A stretch of 33,472 nucleotides of DNA. Origin: Microbacteriaceae bacterium (GTDB lineage: Bacteria > Actinomycetota > Actinomycetes > Actinomycetales > Microbacteriaceae). Shown here piece after piece: positions 16,235 through 23,957 of the stretch (the stretch's first letter is position 1; each line of letters begins with the position of its first letter). The translations under genes and the position numbers were made by a program. The notes under the pieces were generated by a model. The model was not told the DNA's origin. It made no database searches and saw nothing but the letters and a program-made list of their open reading frames with translations. The DNA lies in the NCBI GenBank assembly GCA_014377425.1, contig JACMPQ010000004.1, positions 1-33,472 of the forward strand. Reading direction: 5' to 3'.

Positions 16235-16444
16235 ATGAAGACACAACTGATCAACCTGTTGAACCAGATCAGGACGATAATCGGCGGCAGAATTCGAGCC
16301 GAACGCGGGGATGTTCCCGGGTGGGTGCTCATAACGCTGATGACTGCGGGCTTGGTCATCGTGATCTGGGCCCTTGCGGCCCCCGCCCTCAGCGGAGTAT
16401 TCGAACAGGCGATCTCCCGCGTCACGGGATTCCAGGGCCGCTAA
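16235..16444 (+). CDS. Small Flp-pilin-like membrane peptide of the tad locus
   Basis: A 69-residue protein with a basic, amphipathic N-terminus (1-24), then ERGDVPGWVL and a single hydrophobic helix (about 31-52). Size and position between tadC and tadE fit the pilin subunit of actinobacterial Tad loci. A prepilin peptidase site would be after Gly25, but position +5 is Trp, not the Glu of classical type IV/Flp pilins, so processing is uncertain. The ATG at 16235 follows AAAGGA by 9 nt; an in-frame ATG at 16106, overlapping the tadC stop, would give a 112-residue form with a Ser/Arg-rich extension and is less likely. After its TAA the same frame stays open into the 9-bp repeat ORF. Confidence 0.75.
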   Translation: MKTQLINLLNQIRTIIGGRIRAERGDVPGWVLITLMTAGLVIVIWALAAPALSGVFEQAISRVTGFQGR

Positions 16445-16567
16445 TTGCTCTCCGGCAGAGTGTCAGCCGCGGCGAAAGTCGCAGAAGTAGCAGAAGTCGC
16501 AGAAATAGCAGAAATTGCAAAAGCAGCAAAAGCAGCAAAAATTGCGAACGTACCGGACACGGAGTAG
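16445..16567 (+). CDS. Possible 40-residue repeat ORF between pilin and TadE
   Basis: Directly after the pilin stop, in the same frame, TTG 16445 (or GTG 16460) opens a 40-codon (35-codon) frame ending at TAG 16565-16567, 7 nt before the tadE GTG. It encodes nine three-residue units: AKV, AEV, AEV, AEI, AEI, AKA, AKA, AKI, ANV, a run of Ala with Glu changing to Lys. There is no good Shine-Dalgarno sequence, and its codons are unusually AT-rich (GCA, GAA, AAA, ATA), which argues against ordinary coding selection. Snug packing between two genes and the clean triplet period argue for it. Existence as a protein is uncertain. Confidence 0.3.
   Translation: MLSGRVSAAAKVAEVAEVAEIAEIAKAAKAAKIANVPDTE
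16472..16552 (+). repeat. Nine-unit 9-bp repeat array in the tad operon
   Basis: Nine adjacent 9-bp units of the pattern GC[AG]-[AG]AA/GAA-three bases, for example GCAGAAGTA, GCAGAAGTC, GCAGAAATA, GCAAAAGCA (twice) and GCAAAAATT. The array is A-rich in a GC-rich neighbourhood and lies just upstream of the tadE ribosome-binding region. Confidence 0.9.
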
Positions 16568-16574
16568 GCGTCGG

Positions 16575-17006
16575 GTGCCACCAAAATACCGGGTACCGAG
16601 CTGGGTTCTGGCGCTGGGTAGGCTCTGGCGCCGCTCCGATTCAGGATCTGCCGCGGCCGAATTTGTTCTGGTCGGCGCGCTCCTGACCGTGCTCGTACTT
16701 ACGGTGATGCAATTGGCGTTGGTGCTGCACATCCGCAATACGCTCATGGATGCCGCGGCGGAGGGTGCGCGGTTCGCCGCTTTGGCCGACGCCGAGCCCG
16801 GGGATGGCGAGACCCGCACCCGCGCGTTAATCCGTGTCGCGATCGGGGACGGCTACGCCAGGCATGTCACGCTCACGCAAGGCCGCCACCTCGGACATCC
16901 GTCCATTGCGATTTCTGTGCGCGCGCCGCTGCCTCTAATCGGTTTGGTCGGGCTGGATAGTGGCATGGAGGTGATCGGACATGCGGCAATTGAAAAGCTG
17001 GGCTGA
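16575..17006 (+). CDS. tadE: TadE-like pseudopilin
   Basis: A 143-residue minor pseudopilin of the Tad system. A basic leader precedes a class III processing site: Gly24 then SAAAEF, with the conserved Glu29 at +5, followed by a hydrophobic helix (about 31-52) and LMDAAAEGARFAAL, typical TadE. The GTG at 16575 is chosen because GGAG lies 10 nt upstream and the leader then has normal length. A longer form from 16515 would read into the repeat array. It overlaps the next gene by 26 nt. It should be inserted in the membrane and cleaved by a prepilin peptidase, which is not encoded in this window. Confidence 0.85.
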   Translation: MPPKYRVPSWVLALGRLWRRSDSGSAAAEFVLVGALLTVLVLTVMQLALVLHIRNTLMDAAAEGARFAALADAEPGDGETRTRALIRVAIGDGYARHVTLTQGRHLGHPSIAISVRAPLPLIGLVGLDSGMEVIGHAAIEKLG

Positions 17007-17499
17007 CCGCGGGCGACGGGTAGTACGAAACCGCGGGTCTACCGGCGGGACTCTTCGATCGCGGATGGATGACGCCGGCGGCAACGCCTCGCTGGAGTTC
17101 ATCACCGCCGGCATGATTTTGCTGCTGCCCATGGTTTACCTCGTGGTCGCGCTCGCCGCAGTGCAGGGAGGAGCCTTCGCCGTAGAGGGCGCCGCACGGC
17201 AGGCCGCACGCGTGTACGTGCAGGCACCGGACGTTGCCTCTGCAACGGTGGCAGCCCAGCGCGCGGTCGACTTTGCGCTGTCCGATTACGGTCTCGCAGT
17301 GGGCACGGCCACAATTCAAATTCGGTGTCGCCCAACGCCCGCAAACTGTCTGACCAGGCAAGGGCTGGTCTCGGTGACGGTGCGAACCGAGATTCGCCTT
17401 CCGCTGGTTCCGGCGACGCTTCCGCTGAAAGTTCACAGCAGCATTCCATTGCAGGCTTCGGCATCGCAGCGCGTGTCGCGGTTCTGGGGAATGCGCTGA
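16981..17499 (+). CDS. Second TadE-like pseudopilin
   Basis: A 172-residue protein of the same type as its upstream neighbour. The leader (1-34) is Arg-rich, followed by Gly34 then NASLEF with Glu39 at +5, and a hydrophobic helix (about 42-63). The middle, FAVEGAARQAARVYVQAPD, is TadE-like, and a Cys pair (in RCRPTPANC) could form a disulfide. The start ATG has a strong GGAGGTGAT 8 nt upstream, inside the preceding gene. Its stop overlaps the next start (TGATG). It is co-expressed in the tad operon and probably a minor pilus or secretion component. Confidence 0.82.
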   Translation: MRQLKSWADRGRRVVRNRGSTGGTLRSRMDDAGGNASLEFITAGMILLLPMVYLVVALAAVQGGAFAVEGAARQAARVYVQAPDVASATVAAQRAVDFALSDYGLAVGTATIQIRCRPTPANCLTRQGLVSVTVRTEIRLPLVPATLPLKVHSSIPLQASASQRVSRFWGMR

Positions 17500-18014
17500 T
17501 GGCGAGCTCGATAGCTAACGCTTCGCGGGCGAGCGCGGGAGCCGGTGCGCGGCGTGAGGGCAAAACGCCCTCCAGCCTCCGCAGAAAGCTCGCGCTTGAT
17601 GAATCCGGCTCGTTGCTTCCGCTCACCATCTTCTTCGGATTTCTGAGTCTCGTGCTCGTGTTGCTCGTAACGGCGGCGAGCTCCCTCTATCTCGAGCGGC
17701 AGAGGCTCTTTACCTTGGCGGACGGTGCGGCGATTGCCGGCGCAGAGGGCTTTCTCCTTTCGGCCGTTGCGCCGACGGCCAATGGGGTGCGAGCGACGTT
17801 GAATTCCGCAGAGGTCGCATCGGCAGTCACCGGCTACCTTGCGGACACGCCCAACAGTTTTGACACCCTGCGGGTCGAGCGGGCGGGTACCGTCGATGGC
17901 AGAAGTTGTACCGTGACCCTCTCCACGTTTTGGCGGGCCCCAATGCTCACCCTTTTCGTTCCGGCGGGTGTTCGCATTGAGGTGACGGCGGTGGGACGTT
18001 CGGTGTTCTGGTGA
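17499..18014 (+). CDS. TadG-like pilus assembly / secretion-neighbourhood protein
   Basis: A 171-residue last gene of the tad operon. A basic leader ends in LDESGSLL, followed by a hydrophobic helix (about 40-62) and LERQRLFTLADGAAIAGAEGF, the hallmark of TadG / 'secretion-neighbourhood TadE-like' proteins of Actinobacteria. Unlike the two TadE proteins it lacks Glu at +5 after the leader glycine (Gly37, then S-L-L-P-L), so cleavage may not occur. The ATG at 17499 overlaps the previous stop (TGATG) and has GGGGA 8 nt upstream. A longer frame from 17325 lies wholly inside the upstream gene and is rejected. Confidence 0.8.
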   Translation: MASSIANASRASAGAGARREGKTPSSLRRKLALDESGSLLPLTIFFGFLSLVLVLLVTAASSLYLERQRLFTLADGAAIAGAEGFLLSAVAPTANGVRATLNSAEVASAVTGYLADTPNSFDTLRVERAGTVDGRSCTVTLSTFWRAPMLTLFVPAGVRIEVTAVGRSVFW

Positions 18015-18057
18015 CCGGTTCAATCAGGTAACCGGTGCCCCTTGGTCGCCGACGAAG

Positions 18058-18084
18058 GGCCGAGCCGTATCAGCCGTACGGGCC
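18058..18084. terminator. Hairpin between convergent tad operon and MFS gene
   Basis: CCGTA (18065-18069) pairs with TACGG (18077-18081), extended past a bulge by GGC (18058-18060) with GCC (18082-18084). It lies in the 76-nt convergent gap and may terminate the tad operon. There is no strong U-tract, so support is modest. Confidence 0.4.
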
Positions 18085-18090
18085 GCGCAA

Positions 18091-19428
18091 TTAAGGTGAA
18101 CGGAGCCTTGAGGAACGGCTAGTGTGCGGCAGATATTGCGGCACGTAGCGCAGCAGAATTGCAGCACCGACGATGCCGGCAACGCCGAGTATGGCGGTGG
18201 CAACTGCGAGCGAGGCGATCGCTGTGACAACCGACACCATGAGTGGGGCAGCGGCTCCGCCCAGATCTCCGGTGAACCGCCACGCGCCCAAGAACGGCGC
18301 GGGGTTGTTTTTGTCGGCCAAGTCTGCACCGAGGGTCATCAGAATGCCACTGCCGATACCGTTCGCTACCGAGAGAAACATTGCCACGGTGATAAACCAG
18401 ACCACGTTGCCGGGCAGATCGTGACTGACCGCCAGCGCAATGTGGCCAAGCCCGAGACCGACCATTGAAGGCACGGCACTCCACAACCGACCGAAACGAT
18501 CCATAATTTGACCACTCGCATAGAACAAAGCGAAATCTACCGCGCCGGCAATTCCGATGATCAGCGCCGTGTTCGAGCCGCCAAGCCCGATACTCACGGC
18601 CCACAGGGGCAGAATCACGGCGCGACTGGCACGAAGCGCCCCAACGAGGGCGGCGCCACTGCCAAGGCGAGACAACACTCCACGGTTGGCTCGAAGGGTT
18701 GCAAACAGGCCAACCGATTCCTGCGCCACGAGGGTAGGCCCGGCGCTGAGGGATCCGGCAGGGTTCGTGTCGGCCCCGACACCATCACCCGCCATATCGT
18801 TGGCCCCGCCGCCAACACGCTGTTGCAGCGCATTTCGGGGTGTACTGAACCCCGCTGCCGGATCCTTGAGGAGCAGCAAGATGAGGGCCGAGCCGAGGCA
18901 TCCGACAATGTGAATGACAAACACCGCGGCAGTGGAACCGGTGAGGTGAATGACCAGGGCGGCGAGAAACGGGCCGACAAAGTATCCGAGCCGGAAGGTG
19001 CCACCGAGGGTGGACAGGGCGCGAGCGCGAATGGCTTGCGGCACGAAACTGGTCAAGAATGCGTGCCGAGCGAGCGCGAAAACCGCGGTGGCAAGTCCCA
19101 CCAGCAGGATGCCGACACCGAGCAGCCACAGGTTCGTGGCAAAGGTGGCCAGGAGCAGCCCGACGGCGGCAACTAAGGCCGCACCGATCATCGAGGTGCG
19201 TTCACCGATGCGTGAAACGAGCCAGCCACTCGGAATGTCACCGATTAGGGTGCCGAGCATGATCATCGCCGCGATCAATCCTGCGATGGCAAGGGACGCG
19301 CCGAGGGAATCTGCACGGGTGGCGATGATCGGCAGGATGGCGCCCTCGCCGGTGGAGAATAGCAGCGTTGGAAGAAATACCGGAAGAGCTACGGTTTTCC
19401 AGCGAAATGGCGCTTCAGCGATAGTCAT
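18091..19428 (-). CDS. MFS transporter, probable drug/metabolite efflux protein
   Basis: A 445-residue major facilitator with about 12 membrane helices and a long cytoplasmic loop (about residues 195-235, Gly/Ala/Asp-rich) between the halves. The loop after TM2 reads GDIPSGWLVSRIGERTS, a variant of the MFS motif A, and the second half has ASGQIMDRFGRLWS. The N-terminal lay-out resembles H+-antiporter efflux proteins rather than sugar importers; the substrate is unknown. ATG 19428 is preferred over TTG 19437 because a TAAAAT box ends exactly 8 nt before it, suggesting a leaderless mRNA; no Shine-Dalgarno sequence is present. It is divergent from prfB with only 58 bp between starts. Confidence 0.85.
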   Translation of the reverse strand: MTIAEAPFRWKTVALPVFLPTLLFSTGEGAILPIIATRADSLGASLAIAGLIAAMIMLGTLIGDIPSGWLVSRIGERTSMIGAALVAAVGLLLATFATNLWLLGVGILLVGLATAVFALARHAFLTSFVPQAIRARALSTLGGTFRLGYFVGPFLAALVIHLTGSTAAVFVIHIVGCLGSALILLLLKDPAAGFSTPRNALQQRVGGGANDMAGDGVGADTNPAGSLSAGPTLVAQESVGLFATLRANRGVLSRLGSGAALVGALRASRAVILPLWAVSIGLGGSNTALIIGIAGAVDFALFYASGQIMDRFGRLWSAVPSMVGLGLGHIALAVSHDLPGNVVWFITVAMFLSVANGIGSGILMTLGADLADKNNPAPFLGAWRFTGDLGGAAAPLMVSVVTAIASLAVATAILGVAGIVGAAILLRYVPQYLPHTSRSSRLRSP

Positions 19429-19436
19429 TAGTGCCA

Positions 19437-19442
19437 ATTTTA
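19437..19442 (-). promoter_or_regulatory. -10 box (TAAAAT) of the MFS gene
   Basis: Read on the minus strand, TAAAAT lies 8 nt before ATG 19428. It is a near-consensus -10 with no Shine-Dalgarno sequence downstream, so transcription should begin at or next to the start codon. Confidence 0.5.
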
Positions 19443-19471
19443 CGCTCGCTGAAGCTTACGACCGGCACCGC

Positions 19472-19477
19472 TAAGCT
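19472..19477 (+). promoter_or_regulatory. -10 box (TAAGCT) of prfB
   Basis: TAAGCT ends 9 nt before ATG 19487. This places the start site within a few bases of the start codon. It faces the opposite MFS promoter, so the two may interfere. Confidence 0.45.
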
Positions 19478-19486
19478 GAACGGGAT

Positions 19487-20593
19487 ATGGCCGAGCTCGA
19501 TATTTCCGAACAAATCGCCCTGCTGCGATCAACGTTTCACGACATCCGCTCGGTGGTCGGGGTCGATCGGCTCACCGCCGAAATCGCCGACCTCCACGAG
19601 CAGGCTGGCGTGCCAGATCTTTGGGACGACCCGGAGAAAGCGCAGAAGGTCACGAGCGCCCTGAGCCATCGGCAGAGCGAATTGGCAAAGCTCGGAAGCA
19701 TCCAATCCCGCCTCGACGACCTTGAAGTTTTGGTTCTTTTAGCCAACGAGGCCGATGACGAAGAATCGGTACAGGAGGCGGTTGCAGAACTCGCAGGCAT
19801 TCAGAAAGTGCTCGGCGATCTCGAGATTCAAACTCTTCTGAACGGCGAATGGGATGCCCGCGCCGCCGTGATCACGATCCGCGCCGGGGCGGGCGGGGTG
19901 GGTGCCGCCGACTTCGCGGAGATGCTGCAGCGCATGTACCTGCGCTGGGCCGAACAGCACAAATACCCCGTGACGGTGCTCGACACCAGCTACGCCGAGG
20001 AGGCGGGCATCAAGTCGACCACCATCGAGGTTGACGCCCCCTACGCCTTCGGCACCCTAAGCGTTGAGGCCGGAACGCACCGTCTCGTGCGGATGAGCCC
20101 TTTCAACTCGGCCGGCAAACGCCAGACGTCCTTCGCCGCCGTTGAGGTTGTGCCGCTGATCGAGCAGACCGAGTCGGTGGAGATCCCCGAAACCGACATT
20201 CGCGTCGACGTTTTCCGCTCCAGCGGCCCCGGCGGCCAATCGGTGAACACCACCGACTCGGCCGTGCGGATCACCCACTTTCCAACCGGCATCGTGGTGA
20301 GTTGCCAGAACGAAAAAAGCCAGATCCAGAACCGGGCCGCCGCAATGCGGGTGCTGCAATCGCGACTGCTGCTCGTGCAACGTGAGCAGGAGGCGGCCAC
20401 CAAGAAGGAACTCGCCGGGGTGATCACCGCCAGCTGGGGCGACCAGATGCGCAGTTACGTTCTCGCGCCCTACCAAATGGTGAAAGACCTGCGCACCGAC
20501 TACGAGGTCAACAACCCCTCCAGCGTGTTCGACGGTGACCTCGACGGCTTCATCTCGGCCGGCATTCGCTGGCGCAAACGAGCCAAAGAATAG
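19487..20593 (+). CDS. prfB: Peptide chain release factor 2
   Basis: Class I release factor that recognises UGA and UAA stop codons and triggers peptidyl-tRNA hydrolysis on the ribosome. A 368-residue protein with the codon-reading tripeptide Ser-Pro-Phe at 204-206 (the RF2 form, not the PxT of RF1) and the catalytic Gly-Gly-Gln at 249-251 within [10 protein letters not shown]. The frame is uninterrupted: there is no programmed +1 frameshift site near codon 25, unlike E. coli prfB, so it should not autoregulate that way. The order prfB, membrane protein, ftsE, ftsX, smpB, ssrA is shared with other Actinobacteria such as mycobacteria. Confidence 0.97.
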   Translation: MAELDISEQIALLRSTFHDIRSVVGVDRLTAEIADLHEQAGVPDLWDDPEKAQKVTSALSHRQSELAKLGSIQSRLDDLEVLVLLANEADDEESVQEAVAELAGIQKVLGDLEIQTLLNGEWDARAAVITIRAGAGGVGAADFAEMLQRMYLRWAEQHKYPVTVLDTSYAEEAGIKSTTIEVDAPYAFGTLSVEAGTHRLVRMSPFNSAGKRQTSFAAVEVVPLIEQTESVEIPETDIRVDVFRSSGPGGQSVNTTDSAVRITHFPTGIVVSCQNEKSQIQNRAAAMRVLQSRLLLVQREQEAATKKELAGVITASWGDQMRSYVLAPYQMVKDLRTDYEVNNPSSVFDGDLDGFISAGIRWRKRAKE

Positions 20594-20611
20594 CCGTCGA
20601 AGTCAAGTTTT

Positions 20612-20670
20612 CAGCCAAAAATTCGTTGAAAATTCGGGTATTTTTGCCGAATTTACGGCGGTTTTGGCTG
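20612..20670 (+). promoter_or_regulatory. Nested inverted repeats after prfB
   Basis: An outer 9-bp dyad (CAGCCAAAA 20612-20620 with TTTTGGCTG 20662-20670) encloses an inner 8-bp dyad (AAATTCGG 20630-20637 with CCGAATTT 20647-20654) around GTATTTTTG. The segment is AT-rich in a GC-rich region. It may be a terminator-type structure for prfB or a control element for the next gene; there is no T-tract right after the outer arm. Confidence 0.55.
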
Positions 20671-20717
20671 GAAGCTGAGAGTGTCCCCGGTCAGGGGTTT
20701 GCGTAGAAAATACGGCT

Positions 20718-20723
20718 TAGCCT
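20718..20723 (+). promoter_or_regulatory. -10 box (TAGCCT) of the two-helix membrane protein gene
   Basis: TAGCCT ends exactly 6 nt before GTG 20730, with no Shine-Dalgarno sequence between. This is the leaderless arrangement. Confidence 0.45.
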
Positions 20724-20729
20724 CAACCG

Positions 20730-21341
20730 GTGAGCGACAACGTTACCGGGCAGTGGCTGCCGCTGGAATCGGGTGATCGGTGGCAACGGTTGCGCCGCCG
20801 TATCCCGGTGGGCGTAGTCGTTATGACCAGCCTGTTGGCCGCTTTGGCACTTCTGGCCATGTGGCATGCGCGTAGCTTATACACCACGGTTATCATCGCG
20901 GGGATTTCGTTTCTCTTGGTGGCGTCGGCAACTTCCGCCGCGTTCGCGATGCGCCACACCGCAGTGTGGGTCAGTTTCAGTCGGGAGCAGGTGAAAATTG
21001 GCTCCCGAGTGATGCGATTTCACGATGTTCGGGGCGCTCAGCAGCGCAGTTGTGGACAATTTCAGAGCCCCACCGTCCTGCTTATGATTTACACCGGGCG
21101 CGGACGTCCTGGCACCGTTTATCTTCGCTTCGCCGGTGAATCGGTGACGGACGGCGGCTGTCGCAACCGACTTGTGGCGCTGATTGAGCGCTCCAATCTT
21201 CCGCGTTCGATCATCGAGGTAGTTCCAGGATTCGCGGAGTCCTTGCCTGGGACACCGATCACGCTGTCGAAGATGTCTGCGCTGGCGTTGATCCTTCGTG
21301 AACCGACTTTGATCGAGACGCGTTACGGTCCGGCTGGTTAG
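20730..21341 (+). CDS. Conserved-position two-helix membrane protein of unknown function
   Basis: A 203-residue protein. A short Arg-rich N-terminus (RWQRLRRR) precedes two membrane helices (about 26-45 and 51-73), then a 125-residue soluble cytoplasmic domain beginning [15 protein letters not shown]. This domain alternates beta-type segments and ends in LLIEER-free helices, somewhat like bacterial PH-type domains, but I do not recognise a family with confidence. It sits between prfB and ftsE, where other Actinobacteria also encode small membrane proteins, so a link to FtsEX or envelope growth is possible but unproven. The GTG start is supported by the adjacent -10 box. It has no catalytic motif that I can see. 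Confidence 0.7.
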   Translation: MSDNVTGQWLPLESGDRWQRLRRRIPVGVVVMTSLLAALALLAMWHARSLYTTVIIAGISFLLVASATSAAFAMRHTAVWVSFSREQVKIGSRVMRFHDVRGAQQRSCGQFQSPTVLLMIYTGRGRPGTVYLRFAGESVTDGGCRNRLVALIERSNLPRSIIEVVPGFAESLPGTPITLSKMSALALILREPTLIETRYGPAG

Positions 21342-21382
21342 TTTTTTGGCCTGTCGATTCTCATGTTTGCCCCTCGGTTCTC

Positions 21383-21388
21383 TAGGCT
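21383..21388 (+). promoter_or_regulatory. -10 box (TAGGCT) of ftsE
   Basis: TAGGCT ends 8 nt before ATG 21397, and no Shine-Dalgarno sequence lies between. This points to a separate, near-leaderless promoter for ftsEX. Confidence 0.45.
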
Positions 21389-21396
21389 TGATCCTG

Positions 21397-22206
21397 ATGA
21401 TTCGGTTTGATCAAGTGACGAAGCTGTATTCGGGTAACGCACGCCCGGCCTTGAACTCGGTGAGCCTCGAGATTCTGAAAGGCGAATTCGTCTTTCTGGT
21501 CGGGGCATCCGGCTCTGGTAAGTCAAGTTTTTTGCGGCTGGTGCTCAAAGAGGAGCGGCCGTCCTCGGGCCACATTCACGTGCTTGGTCAGGAATTAGCT
21601 CGCCTCGCCAACCGTAAGGTTCCCTATTTTCGCCGCAATCTCGGCGTCGTTTTTCAGGATTTTCGTCTGCTTCCTCAGAAAAGTGTGTTTGCCAATGTTG
21701 CATTCACCCTTCAGGTGACCGGTCGCAGCAAAGGGTTCATCCAGGAGGCGGTTCCGGATGTATTGAAGATGGTTGGTCTCGCCGGTAAAGCGAGCCGCCT
21801 TCCGCACGAACTCTCCGGTGGGGAGCAGCAGCGCGTGGCGATCGCCCGTGCGATTGTGAATCGTCCGGCAATTCTGCTCGCGGACGAGCCGACCGGTAAC
21901 CTCGACCCGCTCACCAGTGCGGGAATCATGACTCTGCTGGAGCGAATCTCGGCCAGTGGCACCACCGTGATCATGGCCACCCACGACGCCGGAATCGTGG
22001 ATCAGATGCAGCGACGCGTGATTGAGCTGGTGAGCGGACAGATTGTGCGCGACGAGCGCCAAGGGGGATACCAAACCCAGGCCATTCCCGTACAGGCATT
22101 CCAAACTGCCGGAACTTTTATACCGCCGTTTGCCGGAACGGATGCCGAGATCTCGGCTGGCGCGCGGGCATCGACACCCGACCCGAACGAGGGGGTCTCT
22201 CGATGA
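21397..22206 (+). CDS. ftsE: Cell division ATP-binding protein FtsE
   Basis: Cytoplasmic ATPase of the FtsEX complex, which transmits ATP hydrolysis across the membrane to switch on cell-wall hydrolases at the septum. A 269-residue ABC protein: Walker [10 protein letters not shown] at 36-44, Q-loop Gln87, signature LSGGEQQ at 139-145, Walker B ILLADEP at 159-165 and His196 in MATHD. Residues from about 225 form a long, low-complexity tail, about 40 residues beyond typical FtsE. ATG 21397 is chosen because it begins the conserved [11 protein letters not shown]; an upstream in-frame start at 21346 would add unrelated sequence. Its TGA overlaps the ftsX ATG (ATGA). Confidence 0.96.
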   Translation: MIRFDQVTKLYSGNARPALNSVSLEILKGEFVFLVGASGSGKSSFLRLVLKEERPSSGHIHVLGQELARLANRKVPYFRRNLGVVFQDFRLLPQKSVFANVAFTLQVTGRSKGFIQEAVPDVLKMVGLAGKASRLPHELSGGEQQRVAIARAIVNRPAILLADEPTGNLDPLTSAGIMTLLERISASGTTVIMATHDAGIVDQMQRRVIELVSGQIVRDERQGGYQTQAIPVQAFQTAGTFIPPFAGTDAEISAGARASTPDPNEGVSR

Positions 22207-23120
22207 GGTTTAGCCTAATAATGTCGGAGGTCGCTCATGGCCTTCGCCGCAACGTGTCCATGGTGATTTCGGTTGTGCTCGTAACCTTCATTTCGCTCAC
22301 CTTCGTCGGCGCCGCTATTTTGCTGCAGGCGCAGATTGGGCAGATGAAGGGCTACTGGTATGACCGAGCACAGGTGGCGGTGTACTTCTGCACCGCCTCG
22401 TCCGATCTTAAGAATTGCAACTCCACCGAGGCAACAGCGGCTCAAAAAGCCGCGGTGAAGGCGCAACTTGCTTCGGCGGCCCTCGCGCCATTGGTGAAAC
22501 GGGTGGAGTTCGAGAGTCACGACCAGGCATTCGAGCGCTATAAAACACAGTTTGCCGACAGTCAATTTGCTAATTTTGTTAGCCCAGAGTTTCTGAACGA
22601 GGCCTACTGGGTCAACCTCAAGAACCCGCTTCAAGCCGATGTTCTGCGGGAGAGCCTGGGGAGTCTACCCGGGGTGGAGGAGGTGAAGGATCAGCGGAAG
22701 TACCTTGATCCGATCTTCTCCGCGCTCAACGCGGCAAGTGTTACCGCCATTAGTATCGCGAGCCTCATGCTGGTGGCCGCGGCACTGCTGATCGCCACCA
22801 CGATTCGGCTGTCAGCATTCTCGCGTCGGCGAGAATTAGGGATAATGCGCCTCGTAGGTGCTTCTAACCGGTTTATTCAAACCCCGTTCATCCTTGAGGG
22901 GGTGATCTCCGCGCTTGTCGGTTCGGTGCTGGCTGCCGGTGCGGTGGTGGCGATCGTGCGATTCTTTGTGCAGGGTTTCTTAGGCTCAACCATCCAAACC
23001 GGTACGTCTCTGATTGGGATGACCGACGCGCTTTTGGTGGCACCGGTGCTGCTACTGATTGGCGCCGTACTGGCCGCAGCATCTGCGGGTGTGGCGATCA
23101 ATCGGTACCTCAAGGTTTAG
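22203..23120 (+). CDS. ftsX: Cell division protein FtsX
   Basis: Membrane partner of FtsE, coupling it to extracellular peptidoglycan hydrolases (RipC-like in Actinobacteria). A 305-residue protein with a cytoplasmic start [19 protein letters not shown]1 about 19-41, an extracellular domain about 45-175, then TM2 178-201, TM3 229-254 and TM4 275-297, the standard FtsX topology. Cys63 and Cys72 in the extracellular domain could form a disulfide. The cytoplasmic loop [14 protein letters not shown] is the coupling-helix region of this family. It starts by ATGA overlap with ftsE and is followed by a GC-repeat spacer and smpB. Confidence 0.95.
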   Translation: MRFSLIMSEVAHGLRRNVSMVISVVLVTFISLTFVGAAILLQAQIGQMKGYWYDRAQVAVYFCTASSDLKNCNSTEATAAQKAAVKAQLASAALAPLVKRVEFESHDQAFERYKTQFADSQFANFVSPEFLNEAYWVNLKNPLQADVLRESLGSLPGVEEVKDQRKYLDPIFSALNAASVTAISIASLMLVAAALLIATTIRLSAFSRRRELGIMRLVGASNRFIQTPFILEGVISALVGSVLAAGAVVAIVRFFVQGFLGSTIQTGTSLIGMTDALLVAPVLLLIGAVLAAASAGVAINRYLKV

Positions 23121-23127
23121 TTCGGTC

Positions 23128-23186
23128 GCAGCACGGCACGGCAGCGGCAGCCGCAGCGGCAGCGGCAGCTTGCAGTTGCAGCGGCG
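23128..23186 (+). repeat. GCAGCG-type degenerate short repeat between ftsX and smpB
   Basis: About 59 bp made of variants of GCAGCG/GCAGCC/GCAGTT in a run (for example gcagcggcagccgcagcgg). It starts 8 nt after the ftsX stop. It is a low-complexity spacer with no coding support. Confidence 0.7.
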
Positions 23187-23231
23187 TCCACGGCCAAATC
23201 GGTCTCCACAGCTAGAGCCGTGCGGGCTCGA

Positions 23232-23237
23232 TAGACT
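23232..23237 (+). promoter_or_regulatory. -10 box (TAGACT) upstream of smpB
   Basis: TAGACT lies 45 nt before GTG 23283. Unlike several neighbours, smpB has a proper Shine-Dalgarno sequence (GGAG, 23273-23276), so this mRNA would carry a leader. The -35 is not clear. Confidence 0.4.
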
Positions 23238-23282
23238 AATGGGCTGCCGACCGGAATCGATTAAGAAACAACGGAGAACAGT

Positions 23283-23759
23283 GTGCCAAGGGAACGTGGT
23301 CAGAAGGTCGTAGCGAGCAATCGTAAGGCCCGTCACGACTACACGATTGAAACGACCTTCGAAGCCGGAATGGTCCTCACCGGAACCGAGGTGAAATCGC
23401 TGCGGGCCGGTCGAGCCTCCCTCATCGACGGCTACGCGTTCATCGAATACGGTGAGGCCTGGCTCGACGCCGTACACATTCCCGAATACAACCAGGGCAC
23501 CTGGAACAACCATCCGGTGCGGCGCAAGCGCAAACTGTTGCTGCACAAGGCGCAAATTTTGAAGATTCATAACAAGGTGAAGGAGGGCGGCTACACAATC
23601 GTGCCGCTCTCGATCTACTTTCTCGACGGCCGGGCCAAGGTAGAGATTGCGATTGCCAAAGGCAAGCGCGAGTATGACAAGCGCCAAACCCTGCGGGAAC
23701 GTCAAGACACCCGCGAAGCGGATCGTGCGATGGGTGCCCGTCGCAACCTCGGTGACTAA
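23283..23759 (+). CDS. smpB: SsrA-binding protein SmpB
   Basis: RNA-binding protein that delivers tmRNA to stalled ribosomes for trans-translation. A 158-residue OB-fold protein with the family blocks [35 protein letters not shown] and [13 protein letters not shown], and a basic tail ([16 protein letters not shown]) that acts in the decoding site. GTG 23283 has GGAG 6 nt upstream. It directly precedes its RNA partner ssrA, as in many Actinobacteria. Confidence 0.97.
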   Translation: MPRERGQKVVASNRKARHDYTIETTFEAGMVLTGTEVKSLRAGRASLIDGYAFIEYGEAWLDAVHIPEYNQGTWNNHPVRRKRKLLLHKAQILKIHNKVKEGGYTIVPLSIYFLDGRAKVEIAIAKGKREYDKRQTLRERQDTREADRAMGARRNLGD

Positions 23760-23824
23760 CGCCAGCAGTTCCAGACTCGGTGTTGGGGCACGCACGGGTC
23801 AATTCGGCGGCGCAGTCGCGGCTG

Positions 23825-23852
23825 TTGGCTGAATCAGGAACCGGCATATACT
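23825..23852 (+). promoter_or_regulatory. Probable promoter upstream of ssrA
   Basis: TTGGCT (23825-23830), a 16-nt spacer and TATACT (23847-23852), a good -10, form the best sigma-70-type promoter in the smpB-ssrA gap. Transcription would start about 100 nt before the mature tmRNA 5' end, which is made by RNase P trimming. Confidence 0.55.
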
Positions 23853-23957
23853 TGAGGACTGCCGCGAGTGTTTTAGCGGCTTTGATAATTCAACAGCGCG
23901 CGACTGCCACCACCTTCACCGCATTGGGCTTTTACGCCGAATGTATCCAGGGTGCAT

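Noticed and set aside
16463-16819. Minus-strand frame with repeated Phe-Cys (FCCFCCFC-like) residues
   Set aside because: It is the complement of the 9-bp repeat array and of tadE; no start signal and no family resemblance.
17325-17498. Longer TadG-like protein beginning at 17325
   Set aside because: The extension lies inside the upstream TadE-like gene; the TGATG overlap and GGGGA before 17499 support the shorter form.
19541-19600. Programmed frameshift in prfB as in E. coli
   Set aside because: The frame is open from the ATG through the region of codon 25 and no internal stop or slippery CTT-TGA is present.
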